Shown here in pieces: positions 1 to 8,803 of a stretch of DNA of 64,000 bases (its first letter is position 1; every line of letters starts with the position of its first letter). The stretch spans positions 1 through 64,000 of the forward strand of contig NZ_LBIC01000001.1 of assembly GCF_001005725.1 (NCBI RefSeq), read 5' to 3'. The notes under the pieces were generated by a model, which searched no databases, was not told the origin of the DNA, and was given only the letters and a program-made list of their open reading frames with translations. The translations under genes were made by a program, and so were the position numbers. The DNA is from Sphingobium chungbukense (GTDB lineage: Bacteria > Pseudomonadota > Alphaproteobacteria > Sphingomonadales > Sphingomonadaceae).

Positions 1-1
1 C

Positions 2-403
2 GGCCGCGCCATGCCGCTTGCCCGCATGCTGGGCACGTCGCGCCTCGCCATGGCCAATCCCGACAGCGTGCCCGCGGGGAAATATGGCAAGGCGGCGCTG
101 ACCGCGCTCGGCATCTGGCCCTCGGTCGCGAACCGGCTGGCGCTGGGCGACAATGTCCGTTCGGCCCTGGCGCTGGTGGAACGCGGCGAGGCGCGGCTGG
201 GCATCGTCTATGCGACCGATGCCCGGGCGTCGAAGGATGTGGTGGTGGCGGGAAGCTTTCCACCCGGCAGCCACGAACCGATCCGCTATCCCGTCGCGCG
301 AATCGCCAAGAGCCCGAATCCCGACGCGGAAGGCTTCCGCCGCTTCCTGCTGTCCCATGCCGGGCAGAACATTCTCGCCCGCTACGGTTTCAGCCGGCCC
401 TGA
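2..403 (+). CDS. modA: ModA, molybdate ABC transporter substrate-binding protein (3' part only)
   Basis: C-terminal 133 or so residues of a periplasmic molybdate-binding protein; the reading frame is open at the left edge, so the start and signal peptide lie outside the window. The visible half has the ModA pattern: a segment with ANPDSVPAGKYG, then ALGDNVRSALALVERGEARLG followed by a GIVYATDA stretch, and a late block ending in FRRFLLSHAGQ. The protein would capture molybdate or tungstate in the periplasm and deliver it to ModB/ModC. modB and modC follow on the same strand but about 860 bases away, separated by an opposite-strand gene, so modA is not contiguous with its partners. Family call is firm; the exact N-terminus cannot be judged. 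Confidence 0.85.
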   Translation, partial: GRAMPLARMLGTSRLAMANPDSVPAGKYGKAALTALGIWPSVANRLALGDNVRSALALVERGEARLGIVYATDARASKDVVVAGSFPPGSHEPIRYPVARIAKSPNPDAEGFRRFLLSHAGQNILARYGFSRP

Positions 404-412
404 GGCCTCCCA

Positions 413-1157
413 TTACTTCTGACAGGCGATGATGGCGTCGATCACCGACAGCGTTTCCTGCGGATCGCGCACCCGCACCGTGTCCAGCCCCAGCTCCTTT
501 GCCGGATAGTCATTGCCGCCGGGAAAGATCGCATCGCCGATGAACAGCATCGCCTCCAGCGCGATTCCACTCGCATCGCGCAGTTTTTGAGGCCATAGGC
601 CTTGTCCACCCCTCGCGCGTGATGTCGATGGAGGTCGCCCCGCCCATGTTGATCGACAGGCCCGGCAGGCGTTGGCGTAAATCGGCCTGGATCACCCTGC
701 GCTTGGCGAAGTCGGGGTCCCAGACCTCCTTGGCATGGATCGGCGCCTGCTGGCCAAGGGCGGAAAAGGTGATCTGGCTTCCCCGGTCCTCGATCCGCTC
801 GCCCCACACCTCTTCGGGCACGAAGCCGGTCGCTTCCAGCGAGGCGTCGAACGCCGTGAAGATCGCCTGCTTCTGCGCATCGTCGAACAGTTCGGCATAG
901 ACCGGCGCCCATTGCCCGTCGCGATGGGTGTAAAGCTTCGTCCCCGTGGTCGGCATCAGCCACAGTCGCGAACGGTCCGCCCGTTCCGGCAGGCGGCTCG
1001 CCACCTGCTTGTCGAATTGCGGCCAGTCGCCCCCCGAAATCACCGCGACATGCGCGACATGCAACAGGCCGGCCAACGCTTGGCCCATCGCTTCGCCCAA
1101 GGGCTGCTTGCTCTCGGCCAGGGTGCCGTCGAGGTCGAAGGCGATCAATTCTTTCAT
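413..1157 (-). pseudogene. HAD-IIB family hydrolase (phosphomannomutase-like), two frameshifts
   Basis: The N-terminal part has the HAD motif I (AFDLDGTLAES) and motif II (VISGGD). Translation then leaves frame twice. The GGATSIDITREG motif continues as VDKAYGLK only after a one-base shift inside a CCCC run near 609-612. It resumes as LRDASGIALEAMLFIGDAIFPGGNDYPAKELGLDTV (given here as LRDASG...LFIGDA...GGNDYPAK) only after a second one-base shift in the T-run at 584-588. The full product would be about 248 residues and would stop at 413-415. Both lesions are single-base losses in homopolymers, so sequencing error is as likely as true inactivation. It sits head-to-head with modB and breaks the modA-modBC order. 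Substrate unknown; HAD-IIB enzymes act on sugar phosphates. Confidence 0.75.
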
Positions 1158-1266
1158 GTGGAGCGGCTCACTATCGGAAGGTCGTGGCTTTGCCCTGTGC
1201 GTCGGCGCAATGCAACGCTCATCACGAAGGCTGGTCTTTTCCTTCATCCTGTCCGAAAGAAGGGCC

Positions 1267-1965
1267 ATGATCCTGTCCTCCGAAGAATGGGGTATCGTCC
1301 TGTTGTCGCTTCGGGTCAGCCTGGTCGCGGTCGGCCTGATGCTGCCCGTCGCCTTCGCCCTCGCCTGGCTGCTGGCCCGCGCCCGCTTCCCCGGCAAGCT
1401 GCTGATCGATGCGCTGGTGCACCTACCGCTGGTGGTGCCGCCGGTCGTCACCGGTTGGCTGCTACTGCTGCTCTTCGGCGCCAACGGGCCGATTGGCGGG
1501 CTGCTCGAACGGACATTGGGGATCAGCCTCATGTTCCGCTGGACCGGCGCCGCGCTGGCCGCCGCGATCATGGCGATGCCGCTGATGGTGCGTGCCATGC
1601 GGCTGTCGATCGAGGGCATCGATCACAGGCTGGAACTCGCCGCCCGCACCCTCGGCGCCGGGCGCTGGCGCGTCTTCCTCACCATTTCCCTGCCGCTGGC
1701 GCTGCCCGGCCTATTGGCGGGCCTGGTGTTGGGCTTCGCCCGCTCGATCGGGGAATTCGGCGCGACCATCACCTTCGTTTCCGACGTACCGGGCGAAACC
1801 CGCACCCTGCCGATCGCCATCTATTCCGCGTTGCAGATGCCAGGCGCCGAAACCGCCGTGACGCGGCTTGCCATCTTGTCGGTCATCCTGTCGCTGGCCG
1901 CGCTGGTGGCATCGGAAATGCTGGCCCGCCGCGCCGCAGGGGGCCGCACCAACCATGTCCTTTGA
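1267..1965 (+). CDS. modB: ModB, molybdate ABC transporter permease
   Basis: 232-residue inner-membrane permease. It begins MILSSEEWGIVLLSLRVSL and shows several hydrophobic segments, including LVVPPVVTGWLLLLLFG. The cytoplasmic coupling region of the family is visible as LELAARTLGAGRWRVFLTI, followed by LPLALPGLLAGLVLGFARSIGEFGAT, written here in two parts. The ATG at 1267 is chosen because it opens the first membrane helix; longer in-frame extensions run into the upstream intergenic region. The gene ends 11 bases inside modC, which indicates translational coupling. It passes molybdate across the inner membrane, powered by ModC. Confidence 0.9.
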   Translation: MILSSEEWGIVLLSLRVSLVAVGLMLPVAFALAWLLARARFPGKLLIDALVHLPLVVPPVVTGWLLLLLFGANGPIGGLLERTLGISLMFRWTGAALAAAIMAMPLMVRAMRLSIEGIDHRLELAARTLGAGRWRVFLTISLPLALPGLLAGLVLGFARSIGEFGATITFVSDVPGETRTLPIAIYSALQMPGAETAVTRLAILSVILSLAALVASEMLARRAAGGRTNHVL

Positions 1966-2563
1966 CATCGATCTGGACCATCGCATCGGCGATCGCCGGA
2001 TCATGCTCCAATGCCGCAGCGACGCGGGCCTGGTCGCGCTCTACGCTCCGTCGGGCGCGGGCAAGACCAGCATCCTCAACATGGTGGCGGGCATAATCAC
2101 TCCCGACCAGGGCCGGATCGCCGTCGCGGGCGAGACGCTGTTCGACAGCGAAGCGGGCATCGACCTGCCCCCGGAGCGCCGCCGCGCAGGCTATATCTTC
2201 CAGGACGGACGCCTGTTTCCACATATGCGCGTGCGCGCCAACCTGCTCTACGGCCACCATGGCGAACCGCCCATGCCGTTCGAGTCCGTGCTCGGATTCC
2301 TCGGCATCGGCCATCTGCTCGACCGCTGGCCCGCGACGCTGTCCGGTGGCGAGGCGCAGCGCGTGGCGATCGGCCGGGCGTTGCTGTCGGGCCCGAATTT
2401 CCTGCTGATGGACGAACCGCTCTCCTCGCTCGATCCGTCGCGGCGCGAGGACATCCTCTCTGTCATCGAACGGATGAAGCACGACCTTGCCATGCCGATC
2501 CTCTATGTCAGCCACGACCGCGCGGAGGTCGAGCGGCTGGCCGACCGGATCATCCCATTATGA
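1955..2563 (+). CDS. modC: ModC, molybdate ABC transporter ATPase (short form)
   Basis: 202-residue ABC ATPase with Walker A (APSGAGKTS, about residues 26-34), the signature LSGGEAQRVAIGRA, Walker B FLLMDEPLSSLD, and a switch histidine in YVSHDRAEVERLADR. It starts at the ATG overlapping the end of modB. Typical ModC proteins are about 350 residues and carry a C-terminal molybdate-binding TOBE/MOP domain. Here the protein ends right after the nucleotide-binding domain, so that regulatory domain is missing. The last 14 bases overlap the convergent kinase gene. The call as ModC rather than a generic ABC ATPase rests on the overlap with modB. Confidence 0.85.
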   Translation: MSFDIDLDHRIGDRRIMLQCRSDAGLVALYAPSGAGKTSILNMVAGIITPDQGRIAVAGETLFDSEAGIDLPPERRRAGYIFQDGRLFPHMRVRANLLYGHHGEPPMPFESVLGFLGIGHLLDRWPATLSGGEAQRVAIGRALLSGPNFLLMDEPLSSLDPSRREDILSVIERMKHDLAMPILYVSHDRAEVERLADRIIPL

Positions 2564-3380
2564 GCGGCAGGCCCACCTTCGCCAGCGCACCATCGAGATA
2601 GGCAAGGAAGGCCTTCCGCCGCACGGGCGCCCGCGCACGCAGCCAGGCCAGCGCCACCACCGCCCGCCACTCCGCCACCTGGACGAAATGGCCGGGCATG
2701 ATGCGGCGATAATGCTCCACATATTGGCGCGCCGCCCAGTCCCGCGCCCGGTTGGTCAGCCAGTCCTGCGGCCCCTCGCCAAAGCGCATCAGCATCTCGG
2801 TCCGCATGATGTCCGGCGTGGCTGGCCCCCGCGCAGCCTTCGACCAGTCGATGGCGACCGGCCCGATCCGCGCCATCAGGATGTTGCGGATATGGAAATC
2901 GCCATGCAGCAGCCGGTCACCGTCGGACAAGCCGTCCAGCAGGCCGAGCGCCGCCTGCTGGACGGCCGGATCGGCGGGACCATGGAGGATATCCGTCCGC
3001 AACACCTCCCGCAGCGATCGCAGCCCCGGCGCCGGACAGTCGTGAATCCGCCGGTGGAATGCCGCCATGTCGCGCAACAATGCGCCGCTGCGCAAGGGAC
3101 GCATGCGCATCCGCCGCATCATCGTCGGCCCCTCGATCTCCGGATAGAGGATCGCCCGCCCGGCCCGCAGCCGCAGTTGCTCGACCGGCCGCGCGACCGC
3201 GAGCCCGCAATCCGCCGCCAGCGTCGCCGCGGCGAATTCGCGGTCGATCATCTCCTCCGACACGGCGGCGTGGAAGATCTTGACGACATGGCGTTCGGCC
3301 GCGCGATAGACCCGCGCGCTGGCGCCCGATGCCAGAACCGAAAGATTGTCTTCCAGAAATTCGGAAAGGATCGACCGCAC
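2550..3380 (-). CDS. APH-type phosphotransferase/kinase in capsule operon
   Basis: 276-residue protein with an aminoglycoside-phosphotransferase/kinase-like fold. The catalytic loop is LLHGDFHIRNILM and the metal-binding region is GPVAIDWSKAARG, with an N-terminal nucleotide-binding segment ending in the conserved lysine of RHVVKIF. It lies last in a same-strand run glycosyltransferase-KpsC-KpsS-kinase, with only two bases between the KpsS stop and this start. A role in phosphorylating a sugar or lipid of the capsule linker is therefore an inference from context; an antibiotic-resistance role is unlikely. Its 3' end overlaps modC tail-to-tail. Confidence 0.7.
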   Translation of the reverse strand: MRSILSEFLEDNLSVLASGASARVYRAAERHVVKIFHAAVSEEMIDREFAAATLAADCGLAVARPVEQLRLRAGRAILYPEIEGPTMMRRMRMRPLRSGALLRDMAAFHRRIHDCPAPGLRSLREVLRTDILHGPADPAVQQAALGLLDGLSDGDRLLHGDFHIRNILMARIGPVAIDWSKAARGPATPDIMRTEMLMRFGEGPQDWLTNRARDWAARQYVEHYRRIMPGHFVQVAEWRAVVALAWLRARAPVRRKAFLAYLDGALAKVGLPLIMG

Positions 3381-3382
3381 CC

Positions 3383-4666
3383 TCAGCGCGCGGCGGTTCG
3401 CACGGAATGGAGGTCATGGACCACCGCCTCGCGCCGGAGCGGCGCCCGGGCGGGCGGTCTGCGCGTCAACCGCTCGACCGCATTTTCGACCAGCATCGCC
3501 AGCCCCTCTTCGCTGAGCAGCCCGCCCCGGATCAGGCAGCGGTCGATAAGTACCCGGCGGAAGGCCGAATAAAGCGCCATGTCCGGCGCCCCCGGCGCCG
3601 GCCAGAATTCGTCGAGCGACCTTTTGTGCACCACGCCCGGCACCTTGTAGACCGCATGGCCCAGCACGACGACGGGCTTGCCCGCATTGAGCGCCAGCGT
3701 ACCCACGGTGCTGTTGACCGTCACCACCCCCAACGACTTGCCGACCAGCTCGGCAATGTCCCAATCCGCAAGGTAGAAGACCCGGTCGCCCACGCCATAA
3801 TGCGCCGCCAGCCGCCGCGTCAGCCGCCCCCAGGCGACCAGCCCCGGATCGAGCGGATGCCGCTTCACCACCAGCGCGGTGTTGGCCGGGGCGTGCGAGG
3901 CAAAGCTCTTGATCACGAAACGCAGCGCCGCCCGCATCGTGCCGAACGGCGAATGGACGCGGATCTGATAATCGGAATCGAGCTGAAGCGGCAAAGTGAA
4001 ATAGGGCCGGTCCGCGACCTGTTCCCATTCCGCGCGGGACTTGCGGCGCTCGGCTTGGCGCAGGTTCAGCTTCTTGAACCAGCCCACCGTCTCCCACAGG
4101 AAGCTGTTGGGCCGGTGCGTCTTGTAGAAGGGAAAGGCCGGCCGCATCAGCGCCGACGCCATGCCGTTGCGCCCGGTGTTGAAGGCGCGCCGGCGGAAGG
4201 TGGAGGGGATTTGCGGTTCCCGCCCATTCTCCTCGGGCGGCAATTCCTTCGCCTGTTCCAGATACCATTCGGGGTCCAGCGGCAGGGTGGAATTGCCGTT
4301 CACCCCGTCTTCCTGCAACGTCAGGAAATCCGGGCGGATATAGCCTTCCTCCACCACATGGACGCGCAGGCCGCGCAAGCGCGCCATCTTGTGGGCGGAC
4401 GCATGATAGGGGCGGCAGTCGCCGTAGAGGATCAGGTCGGTGACGCCATGGTTGACGATATGATCGTCGAAGAAGATCGGCCAGTTGCGGAAGGTCCCGC
4501 GATAGTCGGTCGCCCCCTCGCCCGGCCAGTCGACCTTGTCGCCGCCGTTGATGTTGATGCGCAGCGCCCGGTGCCCCCGCGCCCTCAGCGCATCGGCCAG
4601 CATCGCGAAATAGGGGCCGTGCGGTCCCTGAAGGAAAAGGAAGGTCTTGGACTGCGCGTCAACCAT
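3383..4666 (-). CDS. KpsS-like capsular polysaccharide glycosyltransferase
   Basis: 427-residue protein of the KpsS/LipB family. The N-terminus FLFLQGPHGPYFAMLADALR, the DLILYGDCRPYH segment and the VVEEGYIRPDFLTLQEDG block are characteristic, as is the late VVTVNSTVGTLALNAGKPVV motif shared by the KpsC/KpsS superfamily. Family members are retaining beta-Kdo transferases that build the oligo-Kdo linker between phospholipid and capsule in ABC-exported capsules. The start overlaps the end of the KpsC-like gene by 8 bases, so the two are likely translated together. Slightly longer than E. coli KpsS (about 390). The exact sugar in this organism is not shown by the sequence. Confidence 0.8.
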   Translation of the reverse strand: MVDAQSKTFLFLQGPHGPYFAMLADALRARGHRALRININGGDKVDWPGEGATDYRGTFRNWPIFFDDHIVNHGVTDLILYGDCRPYHASAHKMARLRGLRVHVVEEGYIRPDFLTLQEDGVNGNSTLPLDPEWYLEQAKELPPEENGREPQIPSTFRRRAFNTGRNGMASALMRPAFPFYKTHRPNSFLWETVGWFKKLNLRQAERRKSRAEWEQVADRPYFTLPLQLDSDYQIRVHSPFGTMRAALRFVIKSFASHAPANTALVVKRHPLDPGLVAWGRLTRRLAAHYGVGDRVFYLADWDIAELVGKSLGVVTVNSTVGTLALNAGKPVVVLGHAVYKVPGVVHKRSLDEFWPAPGAPDMALYSAFRRVLIDRCLIRGGLLSEEGLAMLVENAVERLTRRPPARAPLRREAVVHDLHSVRTAAR

Positions 4667-6377
4667 GAAGATACTCGGCGGACAAAGTCATAAATCTCTG
4701 CAACTTCCCCTGTAAGGTCCGCAGTCGGATCAACCATGACACCGGCGACGGCGCCCCGCTTGCCAAACGCTCCACCATGATTTCAGGTCCGCAAGGCAGG
4801 CGCGTAACCGGGTCCAGATAGCGTGGATAGAGAATCAACGCCCCGGCCACAAGCTGATCCAGGCTGAGTTGACGGCCCCGCCGCTCATTGGGTTCCGCCA
4901 GATCCCTGGTCAGCCCCCATCCGGCATAGAAGGGCATGCCATGCACCGTCACCGGCCGGTCGCGCATCAGCGCCTCGAACCCGGTCAGTGACGAGAGCAC
5001 ATGCACCTCGTCCACCGCCTGCACCAGCGCCATGAGCGGCGATCCGGTGTCGATGCCATCAGCATGGGCCAGCACCACGGCATCGCTCAGATGCCCCTTG
5101 CGCAAACCCGCCTGCACGTCGGGATGCGGACGATAGACGATCCAGGCATCGGGTTCGGCGGCGCGCACCCGCTTCAGCAGGTCAAGATTGCCCGCCACCC
5201 CGGCACCGCCATATTCGACCGACAGATCATCCTCCACCTGGCCCACGGCCAGCACCGTCCGGCGGCCCTGGGGCAGGTCGATCATACGCCCGGCGTCCTG
5301 GCCGTATTTCGTGACGGCCGAGGCCCGGATCGCCGCGCGCAGCCGCGCAGCCCGCGCCTCCAGCTCGGGAGAAAAGACATGGGTCGCGAGCAACGTCTCC
5401 ATGTCGCTGGGGGAACGCGCGTCATAATAAATGCCCGACCGGTCGACCACCACCGACCCCGGCGGATGCAGCGCAGCGCCCAGCCCCCTGGACCTCAGGA
5501 AACCATCCTCGACGCGGGCGATGATGCCGCCGCCCTGGGCCAGAATATCGGCGGGCGCGCGCGAGGGCCAGACCGCCAGCGCGCCGCCCCGCTTCCTCGC
5601 CCGCCGCAAACCCCTCTCCGGCGGCAGGAAAGGGGGCGAACTTGTCCCGTCCCAGAGGAAATGGCGGATCGCCTCGCGCTTCCAGAAGGCCATGCCGCTG
5701 GCCGCCGCCAGGCCGCGATTGCCGTCCAGATGCCGCCGCCAGTCGGCGAGCTGGGCGACAGCCTGCGCCGCGTCGGCCTCGGCCCCATGGAAACAGTCGC
5801 GATAGCGGGCGGCGCCGATCGCCGCACGGGCGGCCTCCCGCAATCGTTCCGACGCAATCCTTTGCCCGTCCGGTCCAAAGACCGGCACGCCGAGCAGCCC
5901 GGCGATGATCGCCAGTTCATCGTCCGGCGTGGCATGAACCGACCGCGCGCCCGCGATCACCGTCCACAGATCGGTGGGATCGGGCAGGACGGTTCCGGCA
6001 ACGCAGCCCCGCCCGCTACCGCGCACGACGCCGATCTCCGGCGGCGACAGGCCATCCAGAACCCCCTGTGGAACCGCCATGCCTTCCCGCACGACCAATT
6101 GGATATGATCCGGACGATGCCCCCAGAAAGTACCGCCGACGCGCGCCTGCGCCACGGCTTCGAGCAGCGCGTCGGGCACGGGCACCACCGCCTCGCCCTC
6201 CGGCCGCCAGGCGCTGATCGCCGCCGCCGCGGGCGTCACCCCCGGAAAGGGTGGAGAACGCAGAAAAGGTTGCGCATTCGTCAAAGCCGTTCCTGCCCCC
6301 GTCAGGCCCGCCGCGCAGGGAGCGAAGCGTCGACCATCCAAAAAACGCAATCCATACAAACGCTTCTGCGCACCCAA
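4659..6377 (-). CDS. KpsC-like capsular polysaccharide glycosyltransferase
   Basis: Up to 572 residues, shorter than E. coli KpsC (about 675). It contains the KpsC hallmarks ARVEDGFLRSRGLGAALHPP, then VVDRSGIYYDARSPSDME, IVYRPHPDVQ, VHVLSSLTGFEALMRDRPV and VHGMPFYAGWGLT. The last region is the second glycosyltransferase module, and the shorter N-terminal part is the degenerate first module. The ATG at 6377 gives an Arg-rich leader; a TTG near 6284 (protein starting TNAQPFLRS) has an AGGA-type ribosome site upstream and is a fair alternative. It acts with the downstream KpsS-like protein in capsule linker synthesis at the inner membrane. Confidence 0.8.
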   Translation of the reverse strand: MGAQKRLYGLRFLDGRRFAPCAAGLTGAGTALTNAQPFLRSPPFPGVTPAAAAISAWRPEGEAVVPVPDALLEAVAQARVGGTFWGHRPDHIQLVVREGMAVPQGVLDGLSPPEIGVVRGSGRGCVAGTVLPDPTDLWTVIAGARSVHATPDDELAIIAGLLGVPVFGPDGQRIASERLREAARAAIGAARYRDCFHGAEADAAQAVAQLADWRRHLDGNRGLAAASGMAFWKREAIRHFLWDGTSSPPFLPPERGLRRARKRGGALAVWPSRAPADILAQGGGIIARVEDGFLRSRGLGAALHPPGSVVVDRSGIYYDARSPSDMETLLATHVFSPELEARAARLRAAIRASAVTKYGQDAGRMIDLPQGRRTVLAVGQVEDDLSVEYGGAGVAGNLDLLKRVRAAEPDAWIVYRPHPDVQAGLRKGHLSDAVVLAHADGIDTGSPLMALVQAVDEVHVLSSLTGFEALMRDRPVTVHGMPFYAGWGLTRDLAEPNERRGRQLSLDQLVAGALILYPRYLDPVTRLPCGPEIMVERLASGAPSPVSWLIRLRTLQGKLQRFMTLSAEYLHG

Positions 6378-6387
6378 CGAAAAGACG

Positions 6388-7686
6388 TCAAGCGAATGCC
6401 GAAGCCGTCAATTCCTCCAGCATGTCGCCTATGATGTCGAAATAGGCTTCCCATGTCGGCGCCCGCCAGGCCGCGATCCGCGCCAGTTGCGCGGCCCGCT
6501 CCGGCGAATCCGGCCTGCTGTAGGCCTCGATGGCGCGCAACCAGCCGAGGCCATCCAACGGATCAAGATAGTCCGGCGCATCGCCGCCGACCTCCCGATG
6601 CGCGACGATATCGCTGCAAATCACCGGCACGCCTGCCGATAAAGTCTCGATCACCGGCATGCCATAGCCCTCCTCGAAGGATGGCATCAGCATCGCCCGC
6701 GCCCCCGCGACCAGAGCGTTCATCTGATTATCGGGCACGCTGCCCGCCTCGATCACATGGCCGCGCAGGATTTCGGCACGCTCCAGCATGTCGACGACAT
6801 TCTCATTCTCCCAGCCGCGCCGCCCGATCAGCACCAGCACCGGCGTCCGGTCGCCCAGCCTTTCGACCAGCCGCCGCCAGACATTCAGCAGCAGCAGATG
6901 ATTCTTCCGCGGCTCGATGGTGGAGATATAGACGAAATAGGGTCGGTCGGGCACGTCATGACCGCCCTCCACCACCATGTCCGGCGCATCGGCGCCGAAA
7001 TGCGCCACCCGGATCACGCGTCCATTCAGGCCGCGCGTCAGATGTGGCGCCAGTGCGTCGACCGTCGCCTGGCTGTTGCCGATGATACCGTCGGCATAGC
7101 GGTCGATCGTCCGCACCCGCTTCAAATGCTCCTCCGCCCCCTGAGGCCGGGCGAATTCGGGGTGGGTGAGCGGGATCACATCATGCACCAGCGTGACGAA
7201 ACGCGCGCCCTCGGCCCGCAGGATCGCGCTGACCTGATCGGCATCGTCCAGATGATGGGGCGACACCTGCAAATAGATGCGCGGCCCTTCCGCCACCGGC
7301 ACCGGACGAGGACGCAAGGCGATCAGATGGCGGATTACCGCCGCCTTGCTCTCCTTTTCATCCACCGGCCCCGTGTTGCGCCAGCGCGCCGCCGTGAAGG
7401 CCAGGAACTGGCGCACGGCCGCATCCTTCAGCCGCCCATAATAGCCGCCCGCCGGATGCACGGCGGCGAAGGCCAGCCGATCCGGCATCCGTTCCAGCAA
7501 TTCGCGGGCATAGGTGAACTCGACCCGGTCGATCCCGGTCGGCGCGGCATGGAAGCTGCGCGAGAGCAGCCGCGAAATGTCGAGGATGACCTCCGCCGGT
7601 CGTTTGCCACCGGCAAAGCGCCGGCTTTCCCGCTTCGAACGCAGCGCCAGCCGCGCACCGGGAGCCTTGAAGGGCTTGAGCGCCAT
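6388..7686 (-). CDS. Glycosyltransferase family 4 protein
   Basis: 432-residue GT-B fold glycosyltransferase. The C-terminal nucleotide-sugar domain has YISTIEPRKNHLLLL, VLIGRRGWEN and the EX7E motif in FEEGYGMPVIETLSAG. The N-terminal acceptor domain begins after a basic leader, with ILDISRLLSRSFHAAPTGIDRVE, a stretch seen in many exopolysaccharide GT4 enzymes (written here as ILDISRLLS...GIDRVE). It is the first gene of the capsule-type operon; its stop lies 11 bases before the KpsC-like start. It probably adds a sugar to the exported polysaccharide. Donor and linkage cannot be read from the sequence. Confidence 0.85.
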   Translation of the reverse strand: MALKPFKAPGARLALRSKRESRRFAGGKRPAEVILDISRLLSRSFHAAPTGIDRVEFTYARELLERMPDRLAFAAVHPAGGYYGRLKDAAVRQFLAFTAARWRNTGPVDEKESKAAVIRHLIALRPRPVPVAEGPRIYLQVSPHHLDDADQVSAILRAEGARFVTLVHDVIPLTHPEFARPQGAEEHLKRVRTIDRYADGIIGNSQATVDALAPHLTRGLNGRVIRVAHFGADAPDMVVEGGHDVPDRPYFVYISTIEPRKNHLLLLNVWRRLVERLGDRTPVLVLIGRRGWENENVVDMLERAEILRGHVIEAGSVPDNQMNALVAGARAMLMPSFEEGYGMPVIETLSAGVPVICSDIVAHREVGGDAPDYLDPLDGLGWLRAIEAYSRPDSPERAAQLARIAAWRAPTWEAYFDIIGDMLEELTASAFA

Positions 7687-7716
7687 GTCAGAGCGCTTTC
7701 ATCGGGATTGGCCGCA

Positions 7717-8157
7717 TCAGAACTGGGCGCGAATCTCTTCGGCCAGCGCCTGCAAGGCCGCAGGGTCAGCGAAATCGCCCTGCGCATGGGCGACGAAGCC
7801 GCGCGGCTGTCCCTCCCAGCGCGGCACGATATGGAAATGCAGGTGGAACACGGTCTGCCCGGCGGGCGCGCCGTTGAACTGCGCGACATGGATGCCGTCG
7901 GGGTCCAGCGCCTTGCGCGTGGCATTGGCGACCTTCTTCACCGTCGCCATGAGTTGCGCCAGCACCTCATCCTCGGCCTCCAGGATGTTGCGCGCCTTCG
8001 ACCATTTGGAAATGACCAGGCTATGCCCCTTGGACTGCGGCTGGATGTCGAGGAAGGCATAGGTATGCTCGTCCTCATAGAGCTTGGTCGAAGGGATTTT
8101 TCCCTGAAGGATCAGGGCAAAGACATTGCCCTCGTCATAGGTGCCGTCGAGGCTCAT
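7717..8157 (-). CDS. HIT family nucleotide-binding hydrolase
   Basis: 146-residue histidine-triad protein. The HIT motif HLHFHIVP is at residues 105-112, with catalytic-site histidines 105, 107 and 109. An upstream segment YAFLDIQPQSKGHSLVIS matches the usual HIT strand. Family members hydrolyse nucleotide-phosphoramidates or dinucleoside polyphosphates, using the middle histidine. It is complete at the normal length. It lies 9 bases beyond the stop of scoB and on the same strand, so it may be the last gene of the CoA-transferase transcript; 30 bases then separate it from the capsule operon. Confidence 0.9.
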   Translation of the reverse strand: MSLDGTYDEGNVFALILQGKIPSTKLYEDEHTYAFLDIQPQSKGHSLVISKWSKARNILEAEDEVLAQLMATVKKVANATRKALDPDGIHVAQFNGAPAGQTVFHLHFHIVPRWEGQPRGFVAHAQGDFADPAALQALAEEIRAQF

Positions 8158-8166
8158 CGCACGTCC

Positions 8167-8802
8167 TTAAGCCAGATAATGCGCACTGGTCTTAGCGGCG
8201 ACTTCCTCCGCCGTCACGCCCGGAGCGAGTTCGATGAGCTTGAACGGGCTGTCATGGTCGGGCCGCTGGAAGACGGCAAGGTCGGTGACGATCATGTCGA
8301 CCACATTCTTGCCGGTCAGCGGCAGGGTGCAGGCCGGGATGAACTTGGGGCTGCCGTCCTTGGACGTATGTTCCATGACGACGATGATCTTCTTGACGCC
8401 CGCGACCAGGTCCATCGCGCCGCCCATGCCCTTGATCATCTTGCCGGGGATCATCCAGTTGGCGATGTCGCCATTTTCCGATACTTCCATCGCGCCCAGA
8501 ACGGTCAGGTCGATATGCCCGCCCCGGATCATCGCGAAGCTGTCGGCACTGGAGAAATAGACCGACTGCGGCAATTCGCTGATCGTCTGCTTGCCCGCGT
8601 TGATAAGGTCGGCATCCTCCTCCCCCTCATAGGGGAAAGGGCCGATGCCCAGCATGCCATTCTCCGACTGGAGCGTCACCTCCACACCTGCCGGAATATG
8701 ATTGGCCACCAGCGTCGGTATGCCGATGCCCAGGTTCACATAGAAACCGTCCTGCAATTCCTTCGCCGCGCGCGCGGCCATCTCATCGCGTGTCCAGGGC
8801 AT
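8167..8802 (-). CDS. scoB: 3-oxoacid CoA-transferase subunit B
   Basis: 211-residue beta subunit of succinyl-CoA:3-ketoacid CoA-transferase. The active-site glutamate lies in [12 protein letters not shown] (Glu47), preceded by the glycine loop [13 protein letters not shown]. The enzyme moves CoA between succinyl-CoA and acetoacetate, so it serves ketone-body and fatty-acid use. The start at 8802 is supported by GGAG nine bases upstream and by the family N-terminus [16 protein letters not shown]. Unusually, the partner scoA is not adjacent: a phosphatase gene lies between them, ending 2 bases before this start. Confidence 0.9.
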   Translation of the reverse strand: MPWTRDEMAARAAKELQDGFYVNLGIGIPTLVANHIPAGVEVTLQSENGMLGIGPFPYEGEEDADLINAGKQTISELPQSVYFSSADSFAMIRGGHIDLTVLGAMEVSENGDIANWMIPGKMIKGMGGAMDLVAGVKKIIVVMEHTSKDGSPKFIPACTLPLTGKNVVDMIVTDLAVFQRPDHDSPFKLIELAPGVTAEEVAAKTSAHYLA

Positions 8803-8803
8803 A

